A stretch of DNA of 64,000 nt, from assembly GCA_018292915.2 (NCBI GenBank), contig JACVVK020000037.1:197001-261000 (forward strand). The letters are read 5' to 3'. Below the pieces are notes generated by a model that had not been told where the DNA came from, searched no databases, and saw only the letters and a list, made by a program, of their open reading frames with translations. The translations under genes and the position numbers were made by a program. This document shows positions 1-12,569 of this stretch, piece by piece; positions within the stretch are counted from its first letter, which is position 1, and each line of letters begins with the position of its first letter. Origin of the DNA: Batillaria attramentaria (Eukaryota > Mollusca > Gastropoda > Batillariidae).

Positions 1-479
1 GTAAAAATGGGTATGGCACTAAAGCGTACACATCAGGCAGATGTTTTTAATTTTTATGATGAAGGGAACCAAAGTGCCAGAGAGCCGCACAGAACGCCTC
101 CTTGTCAGTGGACTGGCTAGTGATGACCAGTGTAACTGGAGGCACCCACCACTGACCACCCTTCAGCCATCATGGACAAGGGATTAGCCCAGCAAGCAGG
201 CAGGTTGTCAAAGTGTTGACATGTAGGTGCAATTGGGGCCGTTTCTAAATGTGTACAAGTACACAGGTCCCTGGAAAATGTGTAGGGTTTCCCAAAAATG
301 CAACATACATGCAAAAATATGCAATAAACATGACCCCTGACATGTTATACCTTCACTTACTATGTAATTTAGCAAGACAAGGAGACATACTGATCATGAT
401 GATGGTGGTTATGACAATCACCAAAAAAATACAGACCACACAAAGAATGAAGAAAACATGGTGGCTGTGGCTGACATAC

Positions 480-599
480 CTCAGTGCCAATGAAGGTAGG
501 CCGGATGTAGAGCGAGCATTTGTTGGACTGGGGCACCCACTCACTGTCAATACTGATCAGCTTCTTGATGCACTTCACCAGCTCACCCCCATCAAAATC
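480..599 (-). CDS. BCAT: BCAT exon 4 (40 codons)
   Basis: The 120-nt exon lies between acceptor atgctacag| and donor ACTGAG|gtatgt, in phase 0. It encodes [20 protein letters not shown] and then [20 protein letters not shown], matching the family's FDxxELLECIxxLVxxDxEWVP...[12 protein letters not shown]. The next family segment (PSLGV..., then the PLP-lysine region) is not found in 1-479, so exon 5 must lie to the left of the window. Confidence 0.95.
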
Positions 600-3500
600 C
601 TGTAGCATTTGTTTTAATAGCAGCAATGAGAAAAATGTACACCACTTGAAACTTTACACTGTACTTCTCGTTTTATCCAAGCCATCTGGTATCTTGTTAA
701 ATCTTATGAGTGCCAAATGAACACTTTCAGGACACAGTACAGCACTCACAAGCTAAATCTGCTCCACTCTATTTGACTCCAGCAAGGGGACAACACAAAA
801 TTCTTGTTTTTTTCCCTTTCTTCTTAGGACCGTAAAGTCTCCATATGTTTGCCATGCGCTTAATTCATCCATCGGTATCAGTCACTAGGAACACATTATA
901 GAATTTGAAACCATTGTGCTGCCTCGTGTTAGCAAAATTGTTGTTAGTTGTTCCACATGTAGAAGCGTACGGTGTACTGAGCAGATGACACTACATGTAT
1001 AAAAATTTGGTTGTGGACTGAATACCAGCTAGACAGTGCTGATCACTGGCTATTTTTAACAACTTGGTTGTATCAATGTGTAGTACAGGCATGGAAGCAT
1101 CAGGCCAAAGAAAGTCATATTTCTCTACAACAGTGCATGTAAATCAATAAGGTTCCCAGTTATAGCTCCATCCAGACCCTTAATCTAACACTGGTGTCTG
1201 TGTACCAAGGACAGACTATAAGGCAGATACACAGTGGATATGATATGACTCAGGGCACAGAAAACTTACAGGCAGAGAGGATCGTTCAGCTGATGAGCAC
1301 ATTCGCTTCATGTTCTCTAAAGGTCGGAATATCCTGACCTTGCCGTCTGCACAGCGGTATGCCTTCATCCCTTCAAACAACTGCAAAATAAAAAACTGAA
1401 TTTACTACAGGATAAAAGAACCCAAAAACAGCTGGTGAGCGACAGCTGTGCTCAGCACTTGACACGTACAGAAAATAAATCTATTCTGAGCGTAATAATT
1501 TGTAAAACAAATGATGGCACTAGCAGCAAGCAGAAAAAAAGAGCATTATATTGCTACAGCTGTTCACCTCTGATGCAGAGAGAGGAAATCTGAATTCCTG
1601 ATTTCTGATTATTTTGTAATAAACATATATAGCTGCGTTTCAACTTAACACATGAGCCTTGTGCCAATTCAGGGTATTATACTTGTATGTGTATAGCTAA
1701 TGACAATACAACAGTGAAGTGAAAATGGTTACATCCTATGATACATCCATTAGGCACAGCTGGCAACAGCTCTGCCACTGAAAACTAAATCATCTGTGTT
1801 AGTGAACAACAGCCTATGTTGATCCGTCATTGTAGCAAGTGAATGTTTTGGGTGACTAACATATAATTATGGCTGTAACACTGTAGGCAATGTGGCTGGC
1901 ACTGTAAATGTTCACAAAATGTTCACAAAATATACACATATTTTGAAAAAAAAACAACAACCCAAAAACTCCTACAATTTATCTTGACAAAATCAAACTC
2001 TGAATTGTGTCACTCATGTGTATGACTGGCCCATACCACAGGCCATCTCATGTAGTGTGTGATGTGTGTGTGTGTGTGGGGTGGGGGTGGGGGGTGGGGG
2101 TGGGGGTCGGAGGAATAAGGAAGGGGAACAAGGACTGGAGCAGTAAATTGAATTTATTCAAATTACCACTACTACCAGGACCAAAATGATCTATGATCCA
2201 AAAAGTGTGTGGCAAAGCCATGCGTGCGCGTCTGGAAAGCAGACACATTACGCTAGGGATGTTCGGTGGCATGCTCCCCTGGAATGTTCTCGTAAAATTA
2301 GACTAAAATCTGTAAATCTGGTGCATTTTGATATATATATAGTGTTTCAGGAAGAAACGTGTTTTGGAGGACACTTTTTGGAAGTGGACTAAAATCTGTG
2401 TAATGTGGCTGTTTTCGCATGATTTTAAGTGCTTCAGAGGTTAAAACACACATTCTTCAGGGAGGAAAATTTGTAGACAAAGGTGGAAATTTGCCAAAAG
2501 GCGGAAGATTTAAATTAAAGCCCTGAATTACTGAGGACAAAAACAAAACTGACCTCCACAGCATAGTGCAGTACTTTAGCTCCAGGATGAAGTCGCAGGT
2601 CTTGCACTGGGTGAATGTACGGTCTGGTCCAACCCCGGCCGGCAACCCAGTCCACTGTCAGCATGTGGTCAGAAAAATGGTGACCGAACACCAGTTTGTC
2701 ATTGTCGGGCTTGGCCTGCGGTGTGGCGTTCAGTGAGATCTCAAGGTCTTCATACTGCAGACACCAGAAACAAATTGTGAACAAACCTATAATTTGCAAT
2801 CTGCAGATGAGAAGATGGGAAGTATTGGCAGTACTTTAGGTAAATAGCTTTTGGCACGATGTCCAATTTGTATGAAACCACTCAGTAATGAAATGGAAGG
2901 GGGAACGAAGGAAGAAAGAAAGCTTTATTTTACAATGGTAAAAGACATTGGTAAAAATAATGTCCAATCTTAATTATTGCACGAGAGAGATGCCTTACTT
3001 TGAAAGTTGAGCTGGCTGTTGACGCAAGGCGAAGACACGGAGACAGGAGTTTGTGCTTTAATAAAACTGCTGACATCAGCTGAAACACACACACAAACAT
3101 CTCTCTCTGAACATGCTGTATCAGTGTATACTTGGGGTACTGGATACTGAAGAAGATTAAAGAACTTAAAGTGAACTTAGACTGGGATTCTCATCAGCAT
3201 AATAATTTGATTGGTAGTAAAAATCTAGTCTAGCCAAATGTGTTGTTTGGCCGCGTCATACAGAATGCCAGTTCTAAATCACTTTTGTCACACAGACAAC
3301 ATGTACATGTGTATACACTCAGAGTCAGAGAGAGAGAGAGAGAGAGACTCTTCTTCAGGTTTTGACTGTGTATAACCCTGGAAAGCAATTGAAACTTAGC
3401 AAGTTGTGTGCTCCCCCCAAAAAAAAAAACAAAACAAAAAACAAAACAAACCAACAACATTGAACAACAACAAAACCCCCTAAAAACCCAAAAAACAAAC

Positions 3501-5417
3501 AAAACAAAAACAAAACAACAAACAAACAAAAGAGAAAAAAACAAAACAAAAAAAACCCCACCATATATCTAATACAGTAATAGTGATGACTGTATATCCA
3601 CCTACTCCCCAGCTGGCAGAGGCTCAAATACGTCAACTATTAGGACACATGTACCATTAAAACCTTCTCCTCCACAGCGGGAGGTTCACGGATTTCACGC
3701 ATGACTGTTATACAAGAGACACTGGGCGGCACACACAATACCCAAAAATAATTGAACACTCTGATCCCCCTGTAACACTAACAGTATCAGGTTTCATTTA
3801 TCATTTGATGGAGAAGGATCAAGACACTGTGAGTCTGCGGGGTTTGGAGGTGTGGAAAGACCGGTAAATGTAGACAATGTCAGGACTGAAAATTTAATTC
3901 AATGTATAAATTTATTAAAGAATCAAGGAAAAGCCTACCAATTTAGTATTACAGACAAGTCTGCTACTGCTAGCAGCGCTAACTCACCTTTCCTTATTAG
4001 CACTACAGCAAACTAAAAATAAGTCACTGAGAACATCACAGTGAAAATTTTGTCTCTGAAATTTGATTCTTAGAAGGCAGTCAATGAGTGCCAAGTGTAA
4101 TAATATATATATATGTATCACATTTTTGATACAAATTAATGACAAATGAAATGTCAAACCTATCCAAACAACATATGGTAACAAAAGTATACTGGGGCAT
4201 ATATATATATAGCCAGGCTGTGGACTGGGTAAACTGACTAGGTGATGACAGCTAGAGTAGAAACAGGTTCTGCCACATGCCGGGCTGACATTCTGACACA
4301 ATATGACAGTGACACTGTTTTAATTCATTACAAGGGGCCGTTTACAGCTTATACACCTGCACTGACAGAGGAAACAGTGGCACTCAGTGCAGTGGCTAGC
4401 ATTGTCTGTATTAAAATTGTTTCGCTGGCAAAGAACTCACCTTTTTTTTTCTTTAAAAAAAAAAAAGTCTAATTGAGTCTAAACTGATCTTCCCACACCA
4501 TATAAAAGAATGAATGCATGTTTAACAAACAACTATGAAAATGAAATAAAGAACTTCAATATTATCTGCTCTATGGTTAATACAAGTGTCGTTACAGACA
4601 CTAACTCCATAATTTGCTGACAACAGCTGAAACATAATTTGTAGTCCACAGTGGACCGTTTCATAATGTTCAGTTAGTGTATTGCATTTATTGTCAGTCT
4701 TACAAGTTACGGTAGACCTGACTTTGGCTCAAACCCAGTTGGTGTTGTGTATCCAGCGCAGTGTACATGAGACCAGTCAGTCTAATCCTGTCAAAGGTGA
4801 TAAGAATTACCTCCGGTGTACACACTGTTCAGTGTTCTCCCACAGGCAGTGTGCCAAAAGCGCTAGCAGAGTCATGATTAAAAAAACTAATCAGAAGGAA
4901 ACTGTGATCTGCGATCAACTGAATTCTGTGCTTCATCATGTATAGGCCACTTTTGGCATCAGCGATGTACTAAATCATTAATTCTTTTTTTTGTTTTTCA
5001 TTCCGGTCTTTTTCGTAATAGCGACATTGCAAAATGTAAATTTATCTAAACTGTATGCGTCTGCATTCTAGTAACCTGTAAAACAAACAAACAAAACAAA
5101 TAAACACAAAAAGCAAAGAAATTTGTCACTCTTCTAAATATTTCTGCTGCAGTTTGACACGCAAATCAATTTATATTCAACAGTCGCTGGGCTATACTCG
5201 TCCACAGAACTCAAAAAGGTTCATAATCATACACCGTAACAAGCCAGCGGCGTGCCTAACGGTTAGACCGATCCAGGTTGAAACGTGACTCCAAAGGCAA
5301 CGTGATAGTGATAACTAGTCGTAGGAGTAACGTTTTACGTCTTCGACTAGGAAACTGCTTAATTACTCGACGTTCTTTTTGTCTTTCTTCACTCACCTTC
5401 ATCTGAACCGCCGCCAT
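480..5417 (-). CDS. BCAT: Branched-chain amino-acid aminotransferase, 5' part (exons 1-4; gene runs off the left edge)
   Basis: This is the N-terminal part of a PLP-dependent fold-type IV aminotransferase that transfers the amino group of Leu, Ile or Val to 2-oxoglutarate, the first step of branched-chain amino acid breakdown. Four exons (5417-5397, 2754-2554, 1380-1270, 599-480) join in phase 0 to give about 151 residues. They match animal BCATs in order and spacing: [16 protein letters not shown], then [22 protein letters not shown], and [21 protein letters not shown] split as EWVPQSN and [12 protein letters not shown]. The YxR of SLYIRP corresponds to substrate-pocket residues in human BCAT. 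The PLP-binding lysine and C-terminal domain are outside the window. The start is the ATG at 5417, with A at -3 and G at +4. The short N-terminus lacks a mitochondrial presequence, so a cytosolic (BCAT1-like) form is likely. An alternative upstream exon with a presequence cannot be excluded. Confidence 0.93.
1270..1380 (-). CDS. BCAT: BCAT exon 3 (37 codons)
   Basis: The 111-nt exon lies between acceptor ttattttgcag| and donor CTGCCT|gtaagt, in phase 0. It encodes [20 protein letters not shown] and then the LENMKRM block ending ERSSLP. This matches the FEGLKAFRG...NMDRM...LP segment of animal BCATs. Intron 2 (1381-2553) contains a short GT run and G-rich tract at 2063-2107 and no recognisable exon. 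Confidence 0.95.
2063..2107. repeat. (GT)n plus G-rich simple tract
   Basis: GT repeats run into GGGGTGGGGGT-type sequence with G-quadruplex potential. It is intronic in BCAT. Confidence 0.9.
2554..2754 (-). CDS. BCAT: BCAT exon 2 (67 codons)
   Basis: The 201-nt exon lies between acceptor gtgtctgcag| and donor GTGGAG|gtcagt, in phase 0 at both ends. It encodes YEDLEISLN...[13 protein letters not shown]...[13 protein letters not shown], the conserved N-terminal block of BCAT (small domain). The family pattern LVFG-x-x-F-x-DHMLT and LHPG-x-x-x-LHYAVE is intact. Confidence 0.95.
2755..5396 (-). other. BCAT intron 1
   Basis: This 2.6-kb intron has a gtgagt donor and a gtgtctgcag acceptor. Inside it I see a (GA)n run near 3325-3348, an A/C-rich simple tract at 3419-3561, short (AT)n runs near 4103-4116 and 4198-4211, and a poly-T/poly-A stretch at 4441-4467. 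I see no coding exon in it. Confidence 0.75.
3419..3561. repeat. A-rich (AAAAC/CAAA)n simple repeat
   Basis: The tract is about 140 bp made almost only of A and C on the + strand, in BCAT intron 1. Confidence 0.9.
5397..5417 (-). CDS. BCAT: BCAT exon 1 (7 codons, start codon)
   Basis: The exon encodes MAAVQMK and ends at a donor reading AAG|gtgagt (5396-5391 on the + coordinates). Its context, caacaATGG, is a strong translation-start context. The frame stays open upstream to a TTG near 5483 but has no other ATG, so I take 5417 as the start. Joined to exon 2 it gives VQMK-YEDLE, which aligns in position with the segment before the conserved LVFG motif of cytosolic BCATs. Confidence 0.8.
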
Positions 5418-8400
5418 TGTTGCACGCAAGGGTGAGAACTGCGACTGACCTCGACCACTAACGTGGCCAAGCCGGTGATGCAATCAGCAGCTGGAGGGAG
5501 CAAAAGGGTCAAGAAATCGCCTCTTGCTGGTTGACAGCACTCAGTCGACAATGACTGAATCGAATTTCCGTCTGTCAAAATTCCTTTTTCATCGAAAACA
5601 CGAAGCAGACAGTACCACCCAGGCAACGTCGGAGGGACTGTCTCGTCTTTCAAGTTCAGAAAAAAAAGAAGGAATCGTTGACTTTCAGCACAGATTTGAG
5701 GATTGAGTTCACATGTGGTGACAGAATGCAGTGTCTGCTGTCATTCAAGCTCTTAAATACTCATGATCATTAAATCCTGTCTGTCGTGAACGTGTAAACA
5801 AGCCAGCTCAACCTTCGCGCACTGAACTGTGTTGCTGGTGATCGATTTTCCTCACGCTGCTGATGCAAGGCGAAGGTCGTTGGTGTTTTCCTGGGGGCGC
5901 CGTCCCGTTACTGCATTCTGATTGGCTTAAATCTTGGCTGGCCGCCACATGCAAATAAGCTGTTCATTGTCTATGGTTTACCGATTCTGTTACAAAAGAA
6001 GGCCTCAAGTTCCTCACTAGCTTGAAATAAAATAAGGCGCACAGTAACGGAGGGCTTCTTATCATCCATAGCGGCCTTTCTTCATTCACTTCTAAAGTGT
6101 CCGACTGTCCGTATTGTATTAGTACCGGATAAATCATGTCACGGTGACACTGACACAGCACGACACTGACTGACTCAGTCACATGACAACCAGGCAGGGT
6201 TTCCTGCCAGAACTGAGGTTCTTTCAAAGTTCTTTCAGATAGAAAGAACAGAGATACAGCCGTTTTGGCAGAAAACCATCGTCATCGATGAGCAAGTACC
6301 GTGACATGTATTACTACTCTTCAGTTTGGCGAAACATAAACTCGCTCCCTATGCCAACACAATCGACAACGCAGGGGACATTTTGAGTGGGCATATCGGT
6401 GTCAGTTTCCAACTGACTTCATAGACGACTCGTTGTTCAAGTACAAAATGGCAGTAGCCTGTACCTAACAAGCACTGCTACTCAAATCCCGGACAGTTTT
6501 GATCAACACTTACAGCCGGTGAGATAAAAAAAAAAAACGGTTCAAAAAGTTCAGTCGAAGCATCGATTACAGTTATTGTATGTTTCAGTTTTACTGACTT
6601 GGCTGACCGTGGCAAGCTGGACGCAAATACCGCTGCTCAAGTTCAAGACGACAGCAGATTTTACCTGACAAGCACTGCGTACTCAAATCAACTGCAGTTT
6701 CAACGCTATGAAACCCCAAAGCTGTGACATGAAGCTGAATAGAATCGAGTTGCTGCAGTCGTCTGCTATCGGTGCAGAGAATCAGTGGCAGCGGATGGCG
6801 TTCGGCAGTTGTCTAAATAGATCTCCGATAGAACAGAAGCTTCTTGAATCGTTTGAATCATGCGTGCAGTTATAAAATGTAGCTATAGTGGTGGAAGGAC
6901 AATTTAATCGGTGTACATGTACTATAAATATTAGAATAAACACTCACAAAGCTTCATATTTCGTGAAGAATCGCGACAGGAAGACTCCCGCTCGAATCCT
7001 AATGAAAACGTGAACAGACTGAGCTGTGCTTGACCGGTTTCGAATTCACCTTGCCGGCCGCAAATTTACATTTCCTTGAAAGCGTTAGCATGTTTGTTTG
7101 TGTCTTCAGTCGAAGTTTAGAACGTGTGTTTTTGTTTGCATTTGAGTTCATGAGTGAATTGACACCGTCTTCAAGTGCTAACATACAAAGGCGGACTTTA
7201 TTCTGTCGGCGTCGTGATCTACCGACGTACAAACTCGTTCCGGCGTCTGCTATGTAGAGCCGCTTTCGACTCTCAGTTTTTAGTACGATAAACGTTCAAA
7301 ATATACCATAAATTGGCCCCCAAAAGGATCATAGTGATAAGCATTTCAGTACACCCCATCAAGCCGTTGCACTGAGTATACCGACTCGTATTTTGATCCA
7401 AAAGCTAAAGCGGCTCAGGGTTGATTTGCGTCTTGGATCAAACTTGATATTAGTCGGTATACTGACAACAGCAAGATGGGGAATAACAGCTAAATATCCA
7501 GCGTCACACAGTGACAAGTGTAATAGGACGAATGTCATGCTGGCTGACCGCGGCGAAAGAGCATGGCCGGGACATTTGTCCTCAGTCACAACGACAGCTT
7601 TTTATCAATACACACATACTGGTAGTTTCGTTTTCCCTAACTTGGCCCCAGATACAAGTAGTGACGGAAATTGTATCGTTTTGCCGGTGTCAGTGTTCAC
7701 TGAAGTAGTGCATTGCCGGACGGAGACGCCGGAAACCGAAAACTGACTCGTCAGTGCGGCGCGCGGCCGGACTGGAAAACAGTCCGGCATACACGTGGAT
7801 TGAACCACTGAGTGCGTTTGAAAATTTGTGTCCGGCCCGGCCGAGAACTGAAGCTAATCTGACAGCCACTGAGTACAATTTAGGTCTTTCACAGTTTCAG
7901 TGTCGGCTCAGTTGCACGGGCGAGATTTGGTCAAGGAAGATGACGCTCGAGCCTAACACACCGATTATGACGGATACGGGGCACCATCCATGCAAGTGTT
8001 ATCGCCATCAGTATCAGTGGTCATTCAGTAAACCGAAACGGTCAGAAACTAGTCAGTCTCACGTGCCGCCTTGTTTGTTTCATTCCGGTCGCCGATAAGA
8101 ACCGCTCCCCATAACCCCATTCCACACGGCTGGGTTATGCAAACTTCGTGCTAGGGGTGACCAAGCCGGTCCGACACTGATTAGGCAATAGAGTTTGCAA
8201 AACAACACCCCTTCAATGCTCCCTGTCTTTCCGACCGCCCTCGCCTGCAGTCTCGTGTCTTTCCGCCCCGACCGTGACTGACCTTCCCGCGTCAGTGCAG
8301 TGCTGCCACTTTATCAGAGACGGTTTACCCGGTAAGGCATCAGAGAAACTCGGTTAAGCCGCGGATCGTCTTTGTTTAGGAAATGCACAAAAAACTTCTT

Positions 8401-9359
8401 GTCGTATCAGTTAATTTGTTGGAACCTCAGACTGAAGAGTTCTGCTCAGTCAGGCTCACGGAAGGTAATCAGTCACTGAAAATGGACGACCATTCTCCGT
8501 TGCTATGCGGCTGGTTTCAAAAGACGGTTTCCGCGACGATTGCTATCCGAGTCACTGATCCAAAGCCGGCCGTTGGTTTAAAACATGGGCGACTGATGTA
8601 CTGACACATCTCAAAAGCTGAACTCCCCACGGTACACCGTCGGCACGCATGCGCAGACGTGCCGGCGTATCTTTAGTGATGTATTAGCGGTACAACTTGA
8701 GTCGGTCAGTTTTTGGTTGGTCAGCCTCTCCTTTCAATCATTCAGTCTTAGTGGCAACTGAAAATTCAACGCGTTTTTCCGGTGCTATGGCGTTTTGAAT
8801 TTGAAAAAAAAAAAAAAAAAAACTTGCCGCGGTGCAGTGTTGCCGCGGTCAGTGCCGGCCGGGAAGCTGCTGTTTGACGGTCAGTGTAATGAGTTAGAGC
8901 AGCACTCAGTGAAAATCGCCCGTCCCGTCATTTTATTTCACCCCCGTGAGGCGGCCGACCGGTCTTACGTCACAGTGCACGTCAACCGGGGAAGGGGCCG
9001 GGCAACGGCAACCAACCGACCGACCAGCCAACCAGCCATCTGGCCAACCAACTCAGTCCAAACAAACCACCAACAAACAATTGCAATACTAGTATTACAA
9101 CCTTGCCATTCAGTGAAACAAACACCCTGCGTGCTGCTACTGACTACTCACAATTACTAGTAAAGCAGTTCAAGTTCTTTGATTTCTCACAAACAACAAA
9201 CTCAGTAAGATTTGGAACTGACTATAGGGTAGTTGACGTTTTTCAATTCCTATTATGCCAGTGCTTTTTCTCTTTCAATTGTGTTTTCAGTTAGCCAATG
9301 ACTGAGTGTGTGAATGTGTATATGTATTTATATGGTATGTTTGTGTATATCAATTGTGT

Positions 9360-9440
9360 TTTATTATCAAGAGGAGCAAAGCAAATTCTTCTTAATTGTA
9401 ACTAAGAAGCAATAAATCTATCTTATCTTATCTTATCTTA
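9360..9440 (+). mobile_element. LINE-like 3' end with (TATCT)n tail
   Basis: A sequence reading ...gcaataaatctatcttatctta ends in a pentanucleotide tail (9418-9440). AATAAA followed by a short simple-repeat tail is the usual look of a 5'-truncated non-LTR retrotransposon 3' end. No reverse-transcriptase coding sequence is visible. Confidence 0.4.
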
Positions 9441-10465
9441 TACCGGACAGGGTTTTCCCTGACATGAATCACTGCCGGTTTGGCACAGGCCATACCCGCT
9501 TTCTCCAATTCAGCTAAAACTTTACTGACACTGAATTTGACCGGCGATCACCACTCACTCACACATGAACAACATAATAACAACAGTCCCCCGCTTTTAT
9601 GAATACGACAGCCTCTGATACATTATACTTATGATAAATACTTTCCTGTCAGACTCTTTATCAGTTTTCATACGTAGAAACCAACGCGAAATTCAGTGGT
9701 GTGTAGAAAGTATCAGAGTTTTCTTAACAGTGAACTAACGTATTGATTTCAACGTGGGTCGCCGTGCAATTCCTGCCCTTATCAATCACACAGGCACAAC
9801 TTGACAAAGTGAACTAATCAACACAGCGAATCCAACACTGAAACAATTCATTCGGTCACACTTGCCAAGGAAACACAGGCGTACAGAGGCCTGTCGAGTG
9901 AAATTTATTGAAACGGTGTATATTTCGTTTAATCCCACTCAGAGCTAATATTTGAAGTCTGTTGTTCACAGCGCCTTGTCCGAGCCTCACGCGAGTACAA
10001 ACAAGCAGTGCAACGGTAGGAAATGTTGACAACGGTAAATTATAGATTTCCAAATGAAACTTGCGCGCGTGTGTTGCAGATAAGGCGTGCGTGCTTTCTT
10101 CAAGAGAAACAAGCGTTGCCGGTTTCAAATAATGTATACGGCCAGCTTTGATATGTAAACAGACCCTCCCCTAACTTTCTTTACTCCCTTTCATTCGGTG
10201 AGGGAGTAATATGCAAGAGCCCCTTATCAAGACCGGGCGAATAACACAAAGTTAACCCGCTCGGACCGTTTCGTCAATAGGAACAAATCATACAGTTAAT
10301 TTATCATGCATGCCCTGCATAAGGCCGGCGCCGGCCAGCCCGCAAATTTCTGTTTCTGTTATTTGTGGCCAGTTCAACTGAGTCACAGTTAATTTTACTG
10401 CCATATCGAGACCAACCATTGAGACAAACGATGCGATACACTCTTTAGTGTTCTGCACCACTCAG

Positions 10466-10473
10466 TATATAAG
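10466..10473 (+). promoter_or_regulatory. TATA-box-like sequence
   Basis: TATATAAG lies between ACTGA-rich sequences. No exon follows that I can recognise, so a promoter role is only possible. Confidence 0.15.
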
Positions 10474-11050
10474 ACTGGAACCACTTTAGCAAACCACCAT
10501 AGTGTACGTAACTGAAGTGGACACTGAGAAACGTACGCCTGATGCACAACGACGAAGACATGCTCTTATTTTCTCTTCATTTTTGTCATACACTCCATGA
10601 TTTTGACCATCAGAGCAGAACAAGTGATTGTAGTGATTATGAGTTCCCGAGTAACCTCAATGACTGAGAATATTGAGTTTTCGACACAGTCAGTCACTGA
10701 GTAACTGACCCGGCCACTGAGTAGTCGTGGCTGATCACACTGATCGGATCGGATCCGTCCGCATACCGACACAAATACACATACCGACGCGGCATTTGAC
10801 AGTGCGGGATGTCGAAAGTCGGGATATGAGATTCATCTGATCGACAGGTACCTTGTCCACTGAAGCAAAACTACAGAATCCACCATTGAAATGTGGAGGT
10901 AAGTTCGCCTGTTTTGTCTATTCGTCAGTGGAGGCCTCAGGGGGTTGAATCAAGGGACACCAAAAGTCATGCGTTTGTTCAGTTTCTGTGGAGTAGTTGT
11001 TTCCCTTGGATCGTGAAGCCCGGGGGTGGTAATGCTATGGATCAGTTCTG

Positions 11051-11078
11051 CCAAAGACCGTAGATCTACGGTCTTTGG
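11051..11078. repeat. 28-bp perfect palindrome
   Basis: The sequence ccaaagaccgtaga|tctacggtctttgg is its own reverse complement around an AGATCT centre. It could be the remnant of a small hairpin MITE. Flanking sequence shows no obvious target duplication. Confidence 0.9.
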
Positions 11079-11268
11079 TTGTGCTTCATCGGGAAGTTAC
11101 ACTCGTGCAGGATGTCATGACTGAATGTCGTTTGTCCGGTGCTGCTGCTAAATGACTTCAGGCGATTCTCAGACTTCATCTATACACAGCTGTTGTTGTT
11201 GTTGTTATGTGTCTTAAAAAAACTCCGTCCTACACTGACTGGTATGTATTCAGGGTGTGTGTGCCCAC

Positions 11269-11270
<2 letters not shown>

Positions 11271-11348
<78 letters not shown>
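11271..11348. repeat. (TG)39 microsatellite
   Basis: This is an uninterrupted dinucleotide run. Confidence 0.98.
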
Positions 11349-11349
<1 letters not shown>

Positions 11350-12049
11350 CCCTGCAACCAATATCTGTCTCAAGTTTGCATGACGACAGCCGGCCCGGAT
11401 CCCCTCTCACTAACCGCCAAAACTGAGTCAATAAGCAACTGTAAAGTAAATTTGGAATTCCAAATATCAGAAAACACTTCTTTCACTGTTCCTAGAATTA
11501 GCATTTTCCAGATAATTTGGCTGTTTGATTTAAACTTAGCATGCATAACACGTCAATCCGACAGCCAGCGTGAAGATGGTGAAAGTGTTTCAAACTGCAT
11601 AGCCCCACGCCGTGGTCCGCGCATTCAGGGCGTCGATTAGGCGTCGTTGACTCACTCAACAAATTGTTTTCTGCTCATTTACACAAAGGCATTTGATTTT
11701 GAGTGGGTGAGCCACTCTTTTCGTGTCATTTCGCCAAGTTCATCATTGGAAGCGTGACAAACGGCTGATTAAGATATTTTTCATTTACAGCCAGCAAACA
11801 CACACTGAGAGACAACAGGAAAAACTGACTCTGTGAAACAAGAACGTGCAACGTAACCAAATAAAATGAACACACGTATAAAAAGAAGAGAGGAAAAAGA
11901 TAGAAGGAGAAGACAAAAAGAGAGGAAAAGAACCAAAGCTGACTTGGCCGGGTCGGTGGATGCGAGAACAAAAACCTTGGTTTGTGTCACCCTTCAGTGT
12001 GAGCTACAGTGTGGACCGTGTTGTGTGGGCATGGGGGAGGATGTCAGTT

Positions 12050-12400
12050 AATCGATCCCCCCTCCCATCCCTATCTCCCGACATCCCCCCCCCCGACCCC
12101 CCCCCCCCCCAAGCGATCCTGGACATTAAAGTGACACAGCAGTTTTTTTTTTCAGTTGGGGGTGGGGGGGTTGGGGGGGGGCGCATGTCGGGGTTAGTGT
12201 TTCGCCAGGAGTGGTGGGTGTCAGTGGTCGCACGAGTCATTGTTTGCCCATTGTGTTCACATCGATCTCTCTCTGCTTCTCTCTCTCTCTGCTTCTCTCT
12301 CTCTCTCGCCTCAAACCACACGCTCCCACTCAGCCAGCCACGAGGGAGGGTTCAAATAAGGAGAGGGGTGGGGGTGGGGGGGGGGTGTCTTTTTTGAGGT
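12050..12400. repeat. Poly-C/poly-G and pyrimidine-rich tracts
   Basis: Long C runs (about 12083-12112), G runs (about 12160-12182 and 12362-12386) and (CT)n stretches (12266-12307) surround the tail of a SINE copy. Their strand asymmetry creates long spurious ORFs. Confidence 0.85.
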
Positions 12401-12419
12401 TTTTGGGATTTGGTTCGGA

Positions 12420-12569
12420 TGTTTAGAGTTAACGTCCTTTTCCACCACATACCGGTGATATCAAAGACGGGGCTCCGAGGAAAATGTCAGTTGGCTCTTA
12501 GCCTGGACTCGAACCAGCGACCCCAAAGAGTATCGGAAGGGCCAACGCTCTACAAGCTCGACCACGCCA
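12420..12569 (-). mobile_element. SINE family A, copy 1 (diverged)
   Basis: The minus strand carries the family-A head (GACCACGCCAT end reversed, gttcgagtcc box-B-like) and the body whose + reading is taacgtccttttccaccaca, then tgatatcaaagacgggg. This copy is more diverged than most others here. Confidence 0.75.

Larger units (their letters stand above)
5418..10800. other. Gene-free upstream region of BCAT, rich in TCAGT/ACTGA words
   Basis: No exon is recognisable here. By hand I count 31 TCAGT or ACTGA words in 7,501-8,940, against about 3 expected for random sequence, and about 10 in 10,321-10,740. CCGG and GCCGGC words are also frequent. The region includes an A18 run (8803-8821). Local ORFs are short and show no family match. 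Confidence 0.7.

Noticed and set aside
5418..5483. N-terminal extension of BCAT reading upstream of 5417 (HHRLGHVSGRGQ...)
   Set aside because: The open frame begins at a TTG, not an ATG, and the ATG at 5417 has a strong context. Without transcript evidence I keep the shorter start.
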